DNA of 64,000 nt from Eumeta japonica (lineage: Eukaryota > Arthropoda > Insecta > Lepidoptera > Psychidae), in the NCBI GenBank assembly GCA_005406025.1, contig BGZK01000081.1, positions 620,001-684,000 on the forward strand, in the 5' to 3' direction. The notes beneath the pieces were generated by a model. The model was not told the DNA's origin and did no database searches. It was given only the letters and a program-made list of their open reading frames with translations. Each line of letters opens with the position of its first letter. Position 1 is the stretch's first letter. The translations under genes and the position numbers were made by a program. Shown here one piece after another: positions 12,203 through 29,010 of the stretch.

Positions 12203-15200
12203 ATGGATAACAAAGAAGGAATATATAATCGTCGCTCTAATGAGAGGATGTTTTCAATTGACTCAGAATGTGTCTTTCCATTGGATAATTCTTTGCAATG
12301 TACTGGCTATTTCAATTACATGAATGTGGAATTAAAATCAATTAATGAGATTGCTCTATTATATCACATGGGATTTTTTGGTAAAGGTTCATTTTCAAGA
12401 TCAAAGCCAGAGTGTTTAACTAATAATGGACATCACAAAATCATGCGAAAAAGGCAATTCTCAAAAAGAATGTCTATGTTCAAAAGGTTCAATTGTTCTA
12501 GAAGTTGTTCTGAATCAAAGATATTTATGGAAGATGTTCTAAAATTAACAAGGTCAATTGCCCATTGTGCTGACAAAGCTACTAATAAAAACATTATAGA
12601 TTTAGTTTCAAGTGATGAGGATAATAATAGTGAAGAATCAATTAATGGCATAGACCAGGATAATGCAGTGTACGATGTCGATAAGCATGATATTGTTGTA
12701 GTTGTTCCTAATAGTGATTCTGAAGGTGAAAATTATTTTGAAAAATTTTGTCCCAAATCTTGTGTTTGTAAGATTAAAATACATGAAAAATTAGCATTAA
12801 GTTTACAAGAGGCATTTTTCTTATCATATGGCTTAGGTTGCTTACAAATAGTAGACGAAAACAATACAGTACTTGATGTCAACCAATGCTGGGAATTATT
12901 TAATAAGACTGATAAAAATTTTATTCCCAAATATGTTGTCTATCACTTTTATCGGTCCAAGGATTACATTGTTAAGCCAGGAATCAAATTTGGCGGTGAT
13001 TATTGTAAGTTATTTCATTACATATATGTTATTCTACAACTTTAGATATCTTAGATTAAGTACATTGACAATATTGCATATAAAAATATTTCAGTCTCAA
13101 AAATCCTTTATAAAAATATAATTATTTTGGCCCAATGTTATGTGAAGTTTTTTACTTTTCTTGTATGTAACTACAATCACTAAAATTTATTTTCCTTGAA
13201 ATAATCTGTATCATTTTCTGCCTAAATATAATCTCCTATATGATTGCCATTAATGAAGAAGTGAAGTCTATCTGAAAGTTTTAGTAATGTTAATGAATGT
13301 TCATATTTAAATTCATAATTTCTGAAAAATGCATGAAGAAAACTATTTTATTAGAAATAATGGTGATAATATAATATAGAAAATACCGAACTGATTCTAA
13401 AATCATTCTTTAAAATGCATACATGTTGTAATACAGAATTATTTAGAAATTCTTATCTAAAGGTTTATTTGTATGTTTTTCACAAACCCCCTCTCTATAT
13501 TACATCTGTTTGTGAAAAAGACATGGTTGTCGTCATATTATGTACTTATTTTTTGATGCAGGACTGTAAATAAAAATTAATCTGGAAAAGTTTTTTATAG
13601 TAAAAGCATAAAGTTTTTATGCCTTATATCACAAAAAATATTAATTTGTGTAGTTACAGAGTGGCATTATTAATATGTAAATAAATACATTAAGTTATCA
13701 ATAGATACTCAAAATTTTGACCAATTATATATTACTGTGGCCATTATAACAATAAATACTAAAAGTAAAACAAATTAAAAATTAAAGGGGGTCATCATAC
13801 AAGAAACATGTTTTTTTCAGCATTTTTAACTCGATCTTTATAATGGCATTAACTAGATATTTGAAATTTTCATAGATTATGTATTACTGTAGTCACTATA
13901 ACAACAAATAATAGAAATAAAATAAATTTAAAAATGAAACGGGGGTCATCATACAAGAAGTGTTTTTTTTAAACATTTTTAAATCGATCTTTATAATGAC
14001 ATTTATTAAACATTTGAAATTTTCACAGATTATGTATTACTATGGCCGCTATAACAACAAATATGTACTAAAAACAAAATTAAATGGGTCATGTGTTTTT
14101 TTTACTGAACTATTTTTAAAACTTTATATGGAGGTATGGAACCCTTCATGTATGAGTCCGACTCGCACTTGTTTAAAACATTACAATATGAAAATATGTA
14201 TGAAATTCATTCATGCTCATCAAGTTTTTCAGCATGGATTTTATCATGCATCTTTTTGAAAACATTCATAATCTCTTCCCTTTATCATAGTCATTGAAGT
14301 AGCCGTTTCTGAGAAAATTAGTTTAGAACATCTATGTCGAAATGTCATACTGACAACCTTAGAACAGTTGACACGTAGATACTGCGCCGCACTGCAGTGG
14401 CCGGCCACCCGATCGCGTTCGTGCTTGCACTCTGGACGAGTATTTATTAAGGTTGTTTCTATATTATTTATAAGTATATTTTCAGTGATATATTTTTGTA
14501 ATAGTTACTTTGGAAAAGTTATTCTAAAAAGAAGTATGATATTTGCGAATAGATGCATGATAATATCTATTCTGAATACCTAAACTTGAGAACATCTATA
14601 TTTTTATTATTGCTCAAGATTAGATAAAAATATGCTATTTTCCACCTAATTCTCTAATCAATTTTTAAATTAACTTGAAATTTCTTGAAGTAAATGACAT
14701 GAATTTGATTGATCATAATAATAAAAAAATAAAATGAACAATATCTTCTCCTACATAATCTTATTTTCATAACTAAACACATCTACTTATTTATAAATTT
14801 AAAACAATAAAATGTTTTAATAATTTAAAATATGGACATATGTGTATTTTGTGTAAATTACAACTTTTACTAATTCAATGTTTCTGTTATTCAATTTTGT
14901 CTGATATTCATCAATTCTTGTGATTGTTATTTTATGTTAGTCTTTATCAATAACTAATTCAACATGAAGATTTCTGTCAACAAATAACTTCTTTGTAGAT
15001 ATACTATTAAATGATATGAAAGCATTACTAAAAAAAAGGAACTTTGGTGTAAAAATATGTAGGTCACCATAAAATTTCATGATTATTAGAGCCAAAAATA
15101 TTGATTACAATTCTTAAACTATTAGGTGTACAACTTTGCTTCCGCCGTTTTGCAATAGATGGCTGTAGCGGTAAGTGGTAGTCGAAATAAATAGATGGTA

Positions 15201-16370
15201 GATGTCATACAATAAGCTTAGGTATTTGTAAACATAACACCATTGAAATATTATTTGATTTGTGACTGCATCATAAAGGTATTCTCAATTAAACATGTCA
15301 GCTTACGAGCCAAATTCTTGTCATTTGCGGGAGGTTTTAATTTTCTGCTTTAATATGAAGAAATCTGCGGCTGAAGCTCATCAAATCTCTCAAATACCTA
15401 TGGTTGGGCCGCTATTAGTGAAAGAACGTGCAGAGTGATTTCATGTGAGTGAATATTCACAGTTCCAAGTTCATGCTCAGTATTTGGTAGGACCAGCTCA
15501 GCATAGTGTATTATGAGTTGTTAAAACTAACTGAAACAATCACAGGCGATCGTTATCGAACGCAATTAATGCATTTAAGGCGAGCATTGAAAGACAAACG
15601 GCCACAATGCAACGAGACATGATAAAGTGATTTTACAGCACGACGATGCTCGATTCCATGTTGCGAAAGTGGTCAAGTCATACTTGGTAACGTTGAAATG
15701 GGAAGTCCTACCCAACCCGCCGTATTCTCCCTCGGACTATCACTTGTTTCGATTAATGGTACACGGCCTGGTTGGCCAGCACTTTCGGTCTTATGAAAAA
15801 GTAAAAAAATTGGATTCGTGGATCACTTCAAAAGATGACCAGTTTTTTCAACACGGACTCTCACGTTGTTCGAAAGATGGGAGAAAGTAATGGCCAGCGA
15901 GGACAATACTTTGAATCAACAATGTATAACCAGTTTTTTACAATAAAGCCTCGAATTTCGGAATAAAATGGCGAAAGCAAAGTTGTACACTTAATATCAA
16001 ACTGTTTGTTGATGTTTGCCATTTTTATTACAGTATTGTATAAAGATGGACCAGGCTTAACACATGCAGCATATATTGTACTCATTGAGCATCAAGGGCA
16101 AAATGTACAAGAGTGGACTTCCATATTAGGTCATGTTAGAATTGCTGCAACTACAGTAAAGGTAAGATTTTAAATGTCATGAGTATTTGTTTGTCAATTT
16201 AAGTACATTTTATTATTTAATGTATTTTTTATATACAGGATATTTTGCTTGCTGAAGTGGTTAGAAATGATACCGAGGTACTTGATGGACCAAAGGAACT
16301 GCAAAATTACTCTGTAAGAGAGTCTTTGATAACAAGAAAACTACCGATAACAATGAAAGACGATGATTAA
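12203..16370 (+). CDS. TSEN2: tRNA-splicing endonuclease catalytic subunit Sen2
   Basis: TSEN2 is the subunit of the nuclear tRNA-splicing endonuclease that cuts the 5' splice site of intron-containing pre-tRNAs. Exons are 12203-13004, 16034-16161 and 16239-16370 (stop TAA), 353 codons, phases consistent. The N-terminal part carries the family sequence YHMGFFGKGSFSRSKPE; the middle is a long acidic, poorly conserved linker. The C-terminal nuclease fold has KPGIKFGGDYLLYKDGP, then LTHAAYIVLIEH and HVRIAATTVKDILLAEVV. The catalytic triad of the family (Tyr, His, Lys) maps to Y of LLYKDG, H of LTHAA and K of TTVKD; all are present and the Lys codon is the last of exon 2. An in-frame GTG at 12185 precedes the ATG, but ATG at 12203 is the normal choice. 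Intron 1 is 3 kb and holds a mariner that ends 39 bp before the acceptor. Shorter than the human protein but apparently intact. Confidence 0.95.
13720..14115 (+). repeat. Tandem repeat, unit about 154 bp, 2.6 copies
   Basis: In TSEN2 intron 1 the sequence tattactgtggccattataa ... gggggtcatcatacaagaa ... tttttaa-tcgatctttataatg recurs with a period near 154 bp (landmark ggggtcatcatacaagaa at about 13788 and 13942, a weaker third copy near 14084). Copies differ at scattered bases. Confidence 0.75.
15122..15994 (+). mobile_element. Cecropia-type mariner, internally deleted and dead
   Basis: Terminal inverted repeats are clear: left ttaggtgtacaactttgctt, right the complement of ttaagtgtacaactttgctt, each flanked by TA, the mariner target duplication. 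Length is 873 bp against about 1.3 kb for full elements, so part of the middle is gone. Coding remains: N-terminus starting MSAYEPNSCHLREVL near 15296, then the catalytic end with LQHDDARFHVAKVVKSYL, WEVLPNPPYSPSDYHLF and a GQYFE end, broken by stops and frameshifts. The D,D34D acid of HDDARFH and the second Asp of SDYH remain visible. It sits in TSEN2 intron 1, ending 39 bp before the exon 2 acceptor. Confidence 0.92.
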
Positions 16371-16375
16371 TAATA

Positions 16376-16426
16376 TTTATTTCATATTTCTAAAATAACT
16401 AGTTGTTTAAGCAAATACACAATAAA
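16376..16426. terminator. Interlocked poly(A) signals of TSEN2 and CMC1
   Basis: The TSEN2 stop (16370) and the CMC1 stop (16432, minus strand) are only 61 bp apart. AATAAA for the plus strand lies at 16421-16426 and AATAAA for the minus strand at 16381-16376. Each signal is therefore inside or beyond the other gene's 3' UTR, so the two mRNAs should overlap tail to tail by a few tens of bases. Confidence 0.75.
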
Positions 16427-16431
16427 GCAAA

Positions 16432-17874
16432 TTAAACCCTTTTTGTTGGTTTTTTTTTGCCTGTTCTTCTATATTCGCTCCTTTCTTTTAAATACTCTTC
16501 AGTGCAATAATTCTTAAAGCCTTCATCATAATACCAGCGGAGTAGACAATCTTTCATAATTTGGTTTTCTTTTCTGCATTTAACCACCATAAGTAAAGAA
16601 TTGTCCACACAACATTTTCCAAAATCTTCTACTTCTTTTGGACATTTATCAATCTTTGCTTTTTCTCTTATTAGTTTTGGTATCACAACCTCAATTTCCA
16701 CTTTTCTTAGTGATTTATCATCTGGATCACCTAGGTATGGGATCAACAAATGGATATATTAAAGAAAAATATAACAATATTCAAATACTAGTGCAAAAGG
16801 AAAAAAAAATTCACAACATTGGATTAATGTGAAAAATTTGGTCTAAATGATAAAGTTGGTACTTGTACTTATTGAATTATTAATATATTTGAGATAAGTG
16901 TGAATTAGTGACATGAAAATAGTTTGTCTATAACCATATGAAGACAATTTCAATTTTATGACAAAAAAATGATGCACGTCAGCTTCAATGGGAGATTGGA
17001 GTTTACTTGTAAGGACAATATTTTGGAATATATCCAACAGGCAAAAGAGGTAAATAAATGCATTTCTTATAATACTGGAAGCATGTATATACATTTATTC
17101 AAATTTATTTACCTTCATTTGATAAAATGTATTACATAATTTATGTTATGTAATAAAACTTTGAAATTCCAAAACTCCATATTAAACAATAGGTAACAAT
17201 GGCAATAACGTTTAACACCATATACACCCAAATCTTCAGTTATTTACATTAAAAATTAACCTATAAACTGGCAATACGAAAAAAGCATATGTTCAAAATG
17301 TAGTGCATGGAGGGGAAATATATAAAATACTTTTTGTTAACATCTGATTTTGTTCCCTGTTTTGTATATCACGAGTTGTATATGAAAATCGATTTTTAAG
17401 AAGTAAATTACAAATAAGTAATCAGGTCAAAAAATTCCAACTGAGAATAACTATTTATATGAATGTGGGTGCAAGCAGAATAACAAAATAAAAATATTCA
17501 TCAATGGCAGTGTGATCCATTACTTTAATAGATTGTTTAGTCAATACTGCAAAATGCCACCTCTAAATGTAAAGGAGCAGTGCACACCTAATATTAAAAA
17601 AATATCTGTCAACTTATATTTGAATAAAAAAACAATTTGGCAAAATGATTCAGACTGAATTTTTAAATATTAGACATCTGTAGTTAGTCAATTTTGCATA
17701 TTCAGTCACTTTCGTACAAAAACTTCACAATGTGGAATTTATTAATTTACACATTAATTACAGTGGTAAACCAATTGAATTTCTATGACAAATATAAGGA
17801 AAATTAAAAGTAATACCTAATCCGTGAGGGCCATGAGTATATTTACTAGGCAAAACTGTTTTATCGGTACTCAT
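16432..17874 (-). CDS. CMC1: COX assembly mitochondrial protein CMC1
   Basis: CMC1 is a small CHCH-fold protein of the mitochondrial intermembrane space that binds copper and helps early assembly of COX1 into cytochrome c oxidase. Exon 1 is 17817-17874 (starts MSTDKTVLPSKYTHG), exon 2 is 16432-16730; the codon split G|GT joins them in frame to 118 residues. Both halves of the twin CX9C motif are visible: C-PKEVEDFGK-C and C-RKENQIMKD-C. The flanks IPKLIREKAK, LMVVKCRKENQ and YLKERSEYRRTGKKK match the family closely. No cleavable presequence is seen, as expected for import through MIA40. The intron (about 1.1 kb) has no recognised element. The gene converges with TSEN2. Confidence 0.95.
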
Positions 17875-20800
17875 TTTGAAGTTCGTGATATCGTATCTTA
17901 TAGGTTAATTCATAATTTACAAATTTCAATATCCTTAAAGGACCGTAAATTAAATTAGAATTTCATTTGTATCCAATCGATTTACAAAACATAACTTCTC
18001 ATTAATATTGCAGAATAATTCGATAACACTAACTGGACTTCACATCACAGAACGTTAATCTAATCTCTCATACACATACTTTATTCTATGACATTACAAC
18101 ACTCGACAAGATAACATGCATGATTGACAAACTGAGTTTAGAATCATACCTTAGATTGATCACGACACTGAAAAGTCACGGAAAAAGTTAATATCAATTA
18201 TTTTAAATTATTCAAATGACATGAAACAACTTCGATACGTAAAATCACATTATTGTTTGGATATGTAAAGATATACATTATCACTAGTGAAATAAAAATT
18301 TTTCATTATATGTTAGGTATTAATTAAAATTTTATTATGGGTTTTTGCGCACTCATGTGCGCGGTGTGTGACCGACTTACACAGACTTTAAAACCCACGA
18401 AGGATGATGTTGGCGTTGCCGGTAGCTCGCAGGCTTTGATCATTTCATTTAATGCGGTTGATTGATTTAAGATGTCAGCGCGTAATTACCCTGCGGGTGC
18501 TTTTTGAATGGGCTCATGTTATAGGAAATCACAAGACGATTTCTGCATGGGAAAAATCCTAGACTAAGACGCTGTAAGGAGCGAGTAGCGTTACGGATCA
18601 TTGACCATTTAAGTCATAATGATAGGTGGAATCTCTATTTTTGTTCCTAAACACACTTCTATGAACCGTTTGACGTCAACATTGAAGGAGTGGGCATGTG
18701 ATGGCTTGTATGAGGCGACTGAAGCATCTAATCACTGCAATCCAATAATGCGGTGATTAAATGTTCTATTGAAAAATTTCTCTCATAGGTCCTTTGTATG
18801 CTTAGAGATAGAAGGGAACTTTAGTTAAATCCCTATGATAAACAGTCTCTCACAGATGGCTCTATGAAGAACTGAATGCATTAAAAGAGTGTTAGTCACT
18901 CTTCTGAAGAATTTCTTCTGTATAAATTGAAAATTGTCTAGTATAGTCAGCGCAGTAAGAGCAAATATTGGTGAAGTGTTTGTCATCACCGGCTTCATAA
19001 ACATCATGTATAATGTACATGAAAAGTAGAATGTCATTACTGACATTCTACTTTTCTTATTTAGTATCGTTACGGTGTTGGTGTTTTTTTACTTTGCTGC
19101 TAGAAAAATTGAAAGATAGGTATAAATTGGAAAGTTACTGTTTCAATCCGATTTTTGGAAATCGAGTTATCTCTACTTTTGAGGATCTAAAGAATCTATT
19201 TCGACCATTTTTCGAGTGCTGTCTGTATGTCTCTGTGAGCGTACGTGCGTAAGTGTATATATGTATGTAGTTAACCCAAAGAAACGCAGCTTGTATCATT
19301 CGAAAGACTATTGCAAAATACGTTTCGAGAAAATTTTAAACTAATTCCGCCCGATAAATTTTGAAGAATCTCAAAATTAGAGTTTTCAGAAAAATGTTAT
19401 ATTGAAATAACTTATCACCTACTCTACTAATCGATACCAAAATCTAACCAGCTCCTTACCCCAAGCAATTGTGTCAACTGCATGAGAATTGACTGATCTG
19501 TTCAAGAAACATGGTTTTATGTAATAGAAAAATCATTCAAAAATAATGTTTTATTATATAATTTTGCACACTATGAATTTCATAACAAATTTTAAAATCT
19601 ATCCAGTTATTTTTTCTTAAAAATGCATAAAAATCATTTATTTTATGCAAGAGATATCGTGAAAGAAATTTTTTTTATGTGTTTTTAAACTACCCTTCCG
19701 ATGAGTTCCAAAATCTAATCATCTATGTTTATTGAAAATAACAGCGAACACAAACTGCCTCGGATTGATATTTACGGTACTCCGTCATCTTTTTTTGTTT
19801 AAAAAACTGAGTCGGATGGAGTAAACCAGATCCAAATCGAAGAAAGCATTAAAAGCAAGATATCGTAGTTGAAAAATTAAAAGCGAAAAGAGTTTTATTA
19901 AACTCATTTATACATATACAGAGTTTTGAACTCGAAAAATTCATAACAAATTAATTGAACTATGTTTCTCAACTTGGAGCTAGAAAGAGCATTGTAATCG
20001 ATCTCTTGAGCGCGTTGAGTTTAAAAATATACTGCTCCTTTATTTTTAATCGTTTTGAGTTCGTAAGTAGTAAGCAGTTTCATAGATGACCTGCACGGTC
20101 AACCGTTTTACAAATATTTGAACCTAAAAAGGTCAAAAACTCATAGACAATATTTATAAGTCAAGGAACTCGAATACATAACGATAAATATCACAGCGGA
20201 GTCACCGATATATTGCTGGCCTCTTTGGTAAGAATACAATAAACGATGAAGAAGGAAATGGGTTAATGGAGAGGGAGTGCTGTGATAGAAAATAGAGTAG
20301 GATAATGGAGGAGGAGTGGCTACTGGAATACTTATTAACTAGACGAAATGAAAAAGTGGGGGCTGTTACTTCATATCTGTATTGTGAGAGTGTGGTATCT
20401 TACCAGTTGAGCCGGCCTATTTTCGTATTGTATTCAAATCGCCACAGCATGGCACAATAAAAAAAAATTAAATTTGATGTAAAAATATAAGCTGAAGCTG
20501 AAGGCAATAGGTAGTTATATATTATTTATAATATATGTGTTTGTTATTTAGATATTAAAGGATCTCAGATGATTATTTAATTTACTAGACGAGACCGTTG
20601 CACTTTATTTGTGCAAAAATTTAATATTTGTCACAAATAACATAGTCAAAATACGGTCCAATTACTAGAATAAAGAAAAACTGCAATTTTATTTCATTAC
20701 TTCATAATTTATTGTAATTGAAGTAACAATTACAAAAAATAAAACATTTCAAAAATCCGTGTAGGTGAAATCAAATAAATGAATGTATTAGATTTATATA

Positions 20801-20959
20801 TTTTTTAATTCACATGGCAAAATGAAAAAAATTCTAAAAATATTTAATGACGGTAAAGTGTTCATAATTACTGTCATTATTCAGAAATTAAAAAAACAAA
20901 TATTTAGGAGTAAACCATACCAATGAACCGCGATTCTATATCAGGTCTACGATCTAAAT
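17875..20959. other. Intergenic, no gene recognised; includes a 15-bp hairpin
   Basis: No supported exon. At 18330-18830 a moderately G+C-rich block (words tgtgtgaccgacttacacag, ggagcgagtagcgttacg) looks like a decayed retroelement but has no readable frame. A perfect hairpin lies at 19022-19036 / 19041-19055 (aaaagtagaatgtca, loop ttac). The rest is AT-rich. Confidence 0.45.
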
Positions 20960-21059
20960 TTGTGGTCTCCCAACGCATTACACAGTTATGACTGTAGGTT
21001 TTTTATTTACATTTCCTATTTTGTAAGTTTTGAGTGCAATAATATAGATTTAAGCATGC

Positions 21060-21500
21060 GTATCCCCGTGGCTTCGCCTGCATGTATATATAATATGTTC
21101 CATAATTTTTTGTATAGGAATATCTTGCTGTTAACCTCAATTTTGTTCTTGTTTTCAATTATGATTCCGGTTCTGGTCACTCACGGTCAATCCCGATCTG
21201 ACACTCGGTTTCAATATCGGTCCCGTTCTCAATTTCGGTTTTGGATTTTACCCTCTGCCCCTTTTTCAATTCCGATACCATTCACGGTACTAATATGTAC
21301 AAAGCCAGGACAAATACTTAAATCAAAATAAAGTATAGCCTGATATACTCTGGGATAGTCTGATAGCAAGCAATGTGATAATGAGATAGTATCTTTTTTC
21401 TGATATTCGATTTAAATGTAATGAAGCTTATATTCTGCTCCAACCTCACCTCTTAGACCGTTCTGTAATTTCGGAGATGTGCGCAAACAGACAGACAGAG
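21060..21500 (+). repeat. 'Cggcttcgcctgcatg' repeat, copy with tcccg-rich body
   Basis: Starts near gtggcttcgcctgcatgta, followed by a run of diverged short units of the type 'ggtcccgttctcaattt' (21165-21265), and ends with acagacagacagagaaaca. The same order is seen at 23885, 37940 and 44985. Confidence 0.6.
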
Positions 21501-22513
21501 AAACAGATAAGAAATTTAAAAATAGTTGTTTTTTTCTTATGTTACCTTTTTTTTATCCCGCTCTCTCCATTTTCATACATATCTTCGATGTACAGACACA
21601 CCAGATTCTACTGTTTTATTATATATCTAGAAGCGGGTAACTGAGCGGAGGCAGGGGAGGGCAAATCCTTCCCTGAATACGCCCGGTATTTGGATGTGGG
21701 TAGAGATTTCTCGTGCGCTATCTCCGTGAAACAACTGTTGACAACCTAGCTTAACCAGGTCAATAGAGCGTAAAATGTAGTGCTCTTTATGTGCTAATTA
21801 ATTGCTTTAATGATGATTTTTTTGCTCTTATAATAGTTATAAGAGAAACCGCCCCCCTCAAAAATAACTGTGCCGGCGCCCATGTAGAATTTCATCCCTT
21901 ATTTTTTCTTCTTCAGGGTTTTTAATGTAAAAAAAAAACAATGTACATGAATATATCTTATTTTTGTAAATAACTAAAATTTTAATGCAACTTCGATATT
22001 TGTAATTACAACGGTTTTGATTTGCTTACAATAAGATATCACCTTTGTCACCTGCTTAGGGATTGAATTTCCAAAATCCTATCTTAGTATTATAAGAGGA
22101 AGTTGTATACAATATTTGAAGTTTTTACACTCAGTAGTTTGTACACTGTGCGTTGATAAATCGGTGCGTTGATAAACAAATATATATATATATTTGTTTT
22201 TTGAATCATCGTGGTAAGTTAACAGTTACTGTAGAGTCTGTAGTAATAGAGAAATGCATATAAAAAGAAAACTGAAAAAATCAGAATAACGGTTAAAATG
22301 TTATCAATTAGGAATTATTGAATAAGATGTGACATGATTTATCGATCGTATATTAGTTTTTATATTCTGACAACACTTTCATGAGCTTGCACATTCGACG
22401 TCAATGTAAGTCAAAATGCCGTTTGTCATTGTGCATAGAACTGAATTAGTTTAATCACAATCAGAAGAAATTTGGTATAAAAAATTGTTTATTCTTAGTA
22501 AGAAATTTATTAC

Positions 22514-22630
22514 CTTGTGATTTAAATAGCCGGCGTCGTTTCCATAATTGTCTAACACTAACTTCTTTGTAAGTTCTTCATAACCTTTTATTGACGAAGC
22601 TTTTACACCACTTGTTTCATTGTTTAATGT
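22514..22630 (-). other. Open reading segment with splice donor, divergent from PSMD14
   Basis: On the minus strand just upstream of PSMD14, a stretch of about 38 codons is open and ends at a good splice donor (CACAAG followed by gtaata). The peptide includes SSIKGYEELTKKL and DNYGNDAGYLNHK, which looks protein-like. However, no ATG is in frame and an in-frame TAA precedes it within about 10 codons, with no acceptor between. It may be a decayed first exon, a 5' UTR, or chance. I do not recognise it and could not place a following exon. Confidence 0.3.
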
Positions 22631-22654
22631 ATTAGGGCATTTTTAGGGTAATAA

Positions 22655-28826
<6,172 letters not shown>

Positions 28827-29010
28827 TGTTCGAACATGACTGTTAGTGCCCCAAAAAGTGTAATAACTCAGGTATTATATTAAAAGCGATCCCATTTTAC
28901 ACAGTATTGATTGAAAATAACCCGGATTGTCTGTTGTAAAATAATTATTACTTTACAAAATATGTGTTTTGAATAAAACAATGATTCCTTTTATAACATT
29001 GTACTGTATA

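Noticed and set aside
12433..12930. Minus-strand frames inside TSEN2 exon 1
   Set aside because: Antisense to the linker of TSEN2 and without family features.
20960..21331. 123-codon plus-strand frame with hydrophobic stretches
   Set aside because: It runs through the tcccg-type repeat body, has no homology I recognise and no exon signals.
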